DNA of 64,000 nt from positions 4,464,001 through 4,528,000 of the forward strand of contig JAHWDD010000001.1 of the NCBI GenBank assembly GCA_023897205.1. Direction: 5' to 3'. The notes beneath the pieces were generated by a model. The model was not told the DNA's origin, did not search any database, and saw only the letters and a list, made by a program, of their open reading frames with translations. Shown here one piece after another: positions 63,524 to 64,000 of this stretch. The translations under genes and the position numbers were made by a program. The DNA is from Exophiala sp. HKRS030 (Eukaryota > Ascomycota > Eurotiomycetes > Chaetothyriales > Herpotrichiellaceae). Each line of letters opens with the position of its first letter. The first letter of the stretch is position 1.

Positions 63524-64000
63524 AATACCTTTCTCCATTCTGCGGATATTGAACGTCATGGGGGAGTTTTTCCAGCTGTGCAGTACAACAACATCAACGT
63601 GTTCGCTACTGCATGTACAATGCTGCCGGAAGCGTGTATATTTAGGCACTTCGACGCTAGGACGAAGTTCCATCTGAACTACAGAACAGCATAATCAGAC
63701 GAGCCATTGTGAAACTACAGTTAATAACAATTTTGCGGCGAAGCGTGAAATAAGATTTGAGGTTCATAGTCTCTGCAATTTCTCTACACAAGAGCAGAGA
63801 CACTCGTCACTTGCTGCATTCCTGGAGTAATTCTCCTTTGCATTTCATCCACGATTCTGTGATTTCAGGCTTGACCCACGTTAAAATCGCCGTGGTAAGC
63901 CCTTCTCTCGAATATTACTGTACATTTGGGGGTCGCAATAGTTTCCACACATCGCCACGCTCATTATGTTTTTGGAGTAAAGGTAGGACTCTGTGGTCTC
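63524..64000. other. right-end flank
   Basis: 477 bp after VMA9 to the window end. No coding frame or motif supported; a neighbouring gene may begin beyond the edge. Confidence 0.4.

Overview
This is a nuclear segment of a filamentous ascomycete (Pezizomycotina). The evidence is genes broken by short introns (mostly 47-99 nt, with GTNNGT donors and CTAAC/CTGAC-type branch sites), two HET-domain genes, a Zn2Cys6 regulator, a Clr5-domain gene, an RfeG-like gene, and fungal housekeeping genes such as SDA1, ARV1, VMA9 and the arginine-pathway acetylglutamate synthase. Codon and domain style look like Eurotiomycetes, perhaps Chaetothyriales, but that rank is only an impression. I count 27 protein genes and one possible gene relic. 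I see no tRNA, rRNA, transposon or CRISPR.

Layout: 0.3-5.2 kb carries an unknown conserved protein, an augmin HAUS6-like subunit and a metallophosphoesterase. 5.6-7.4 kb is a HET gene. 8.5-13.9 kb holds small metabolic enzymes: an HD-domain nucleotidase, a HIT hydrolase, a secreted alpha/beta hydrolase and a gamma-glutamylcyclotransferase-like protein. 14.4-22.4 kb is a minus-strand run: a coiled-coil protein, a ribonucleotide-reductase-inhibitor-like protein and SDA1. 23.1-27.7 kb has a Zn2Cys6 regulator (first exon recovered by splicing), a 76-aa membrane protein and ribosomal protein uS7. 28.2-33.3 kb is a divergent pair: a ten-exon APC-family permease and a natural fusion of a short-chain dehydrogenase with a NodB-fold deacetylase. 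34.2-38.3 kb is a very large GT28-type sterol-glucosyltransferase-like protein whose tail carries six UIM-like repeats. 38.8-40.5 kb is a GC-rich secreted amidase. 40.5-44.2 kb is nearly empty and holds only a possible frame-broken relic. 44.2-49.3 kb has the RfeG-like and Clr5/TPR genes. 50.4-58.4 kb has a 3-hydroxyisobutyrate-dehydrogenase-like enzyme, acetylglutamate synthase, an MFS transporter and ARV1. 58.5-60.4 kb is a second HET gene with one frame break. 60.8-63.5 kb has a BAR-domain protein and V-ATPase subunit e.

Most genes are independent housekeeping or accessory loci and do not form one cluster. The pair that looks functionally linked is the permease and the dehydrogenase-deacetylase fusion, which share an 891-bp promoter region. 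A 9-mer, TACGGAGTA, recurs at least eight times and only between genes. Exon boundaries were read by hand from splice consensus, phase and protein continuity; none was tested against RNA.
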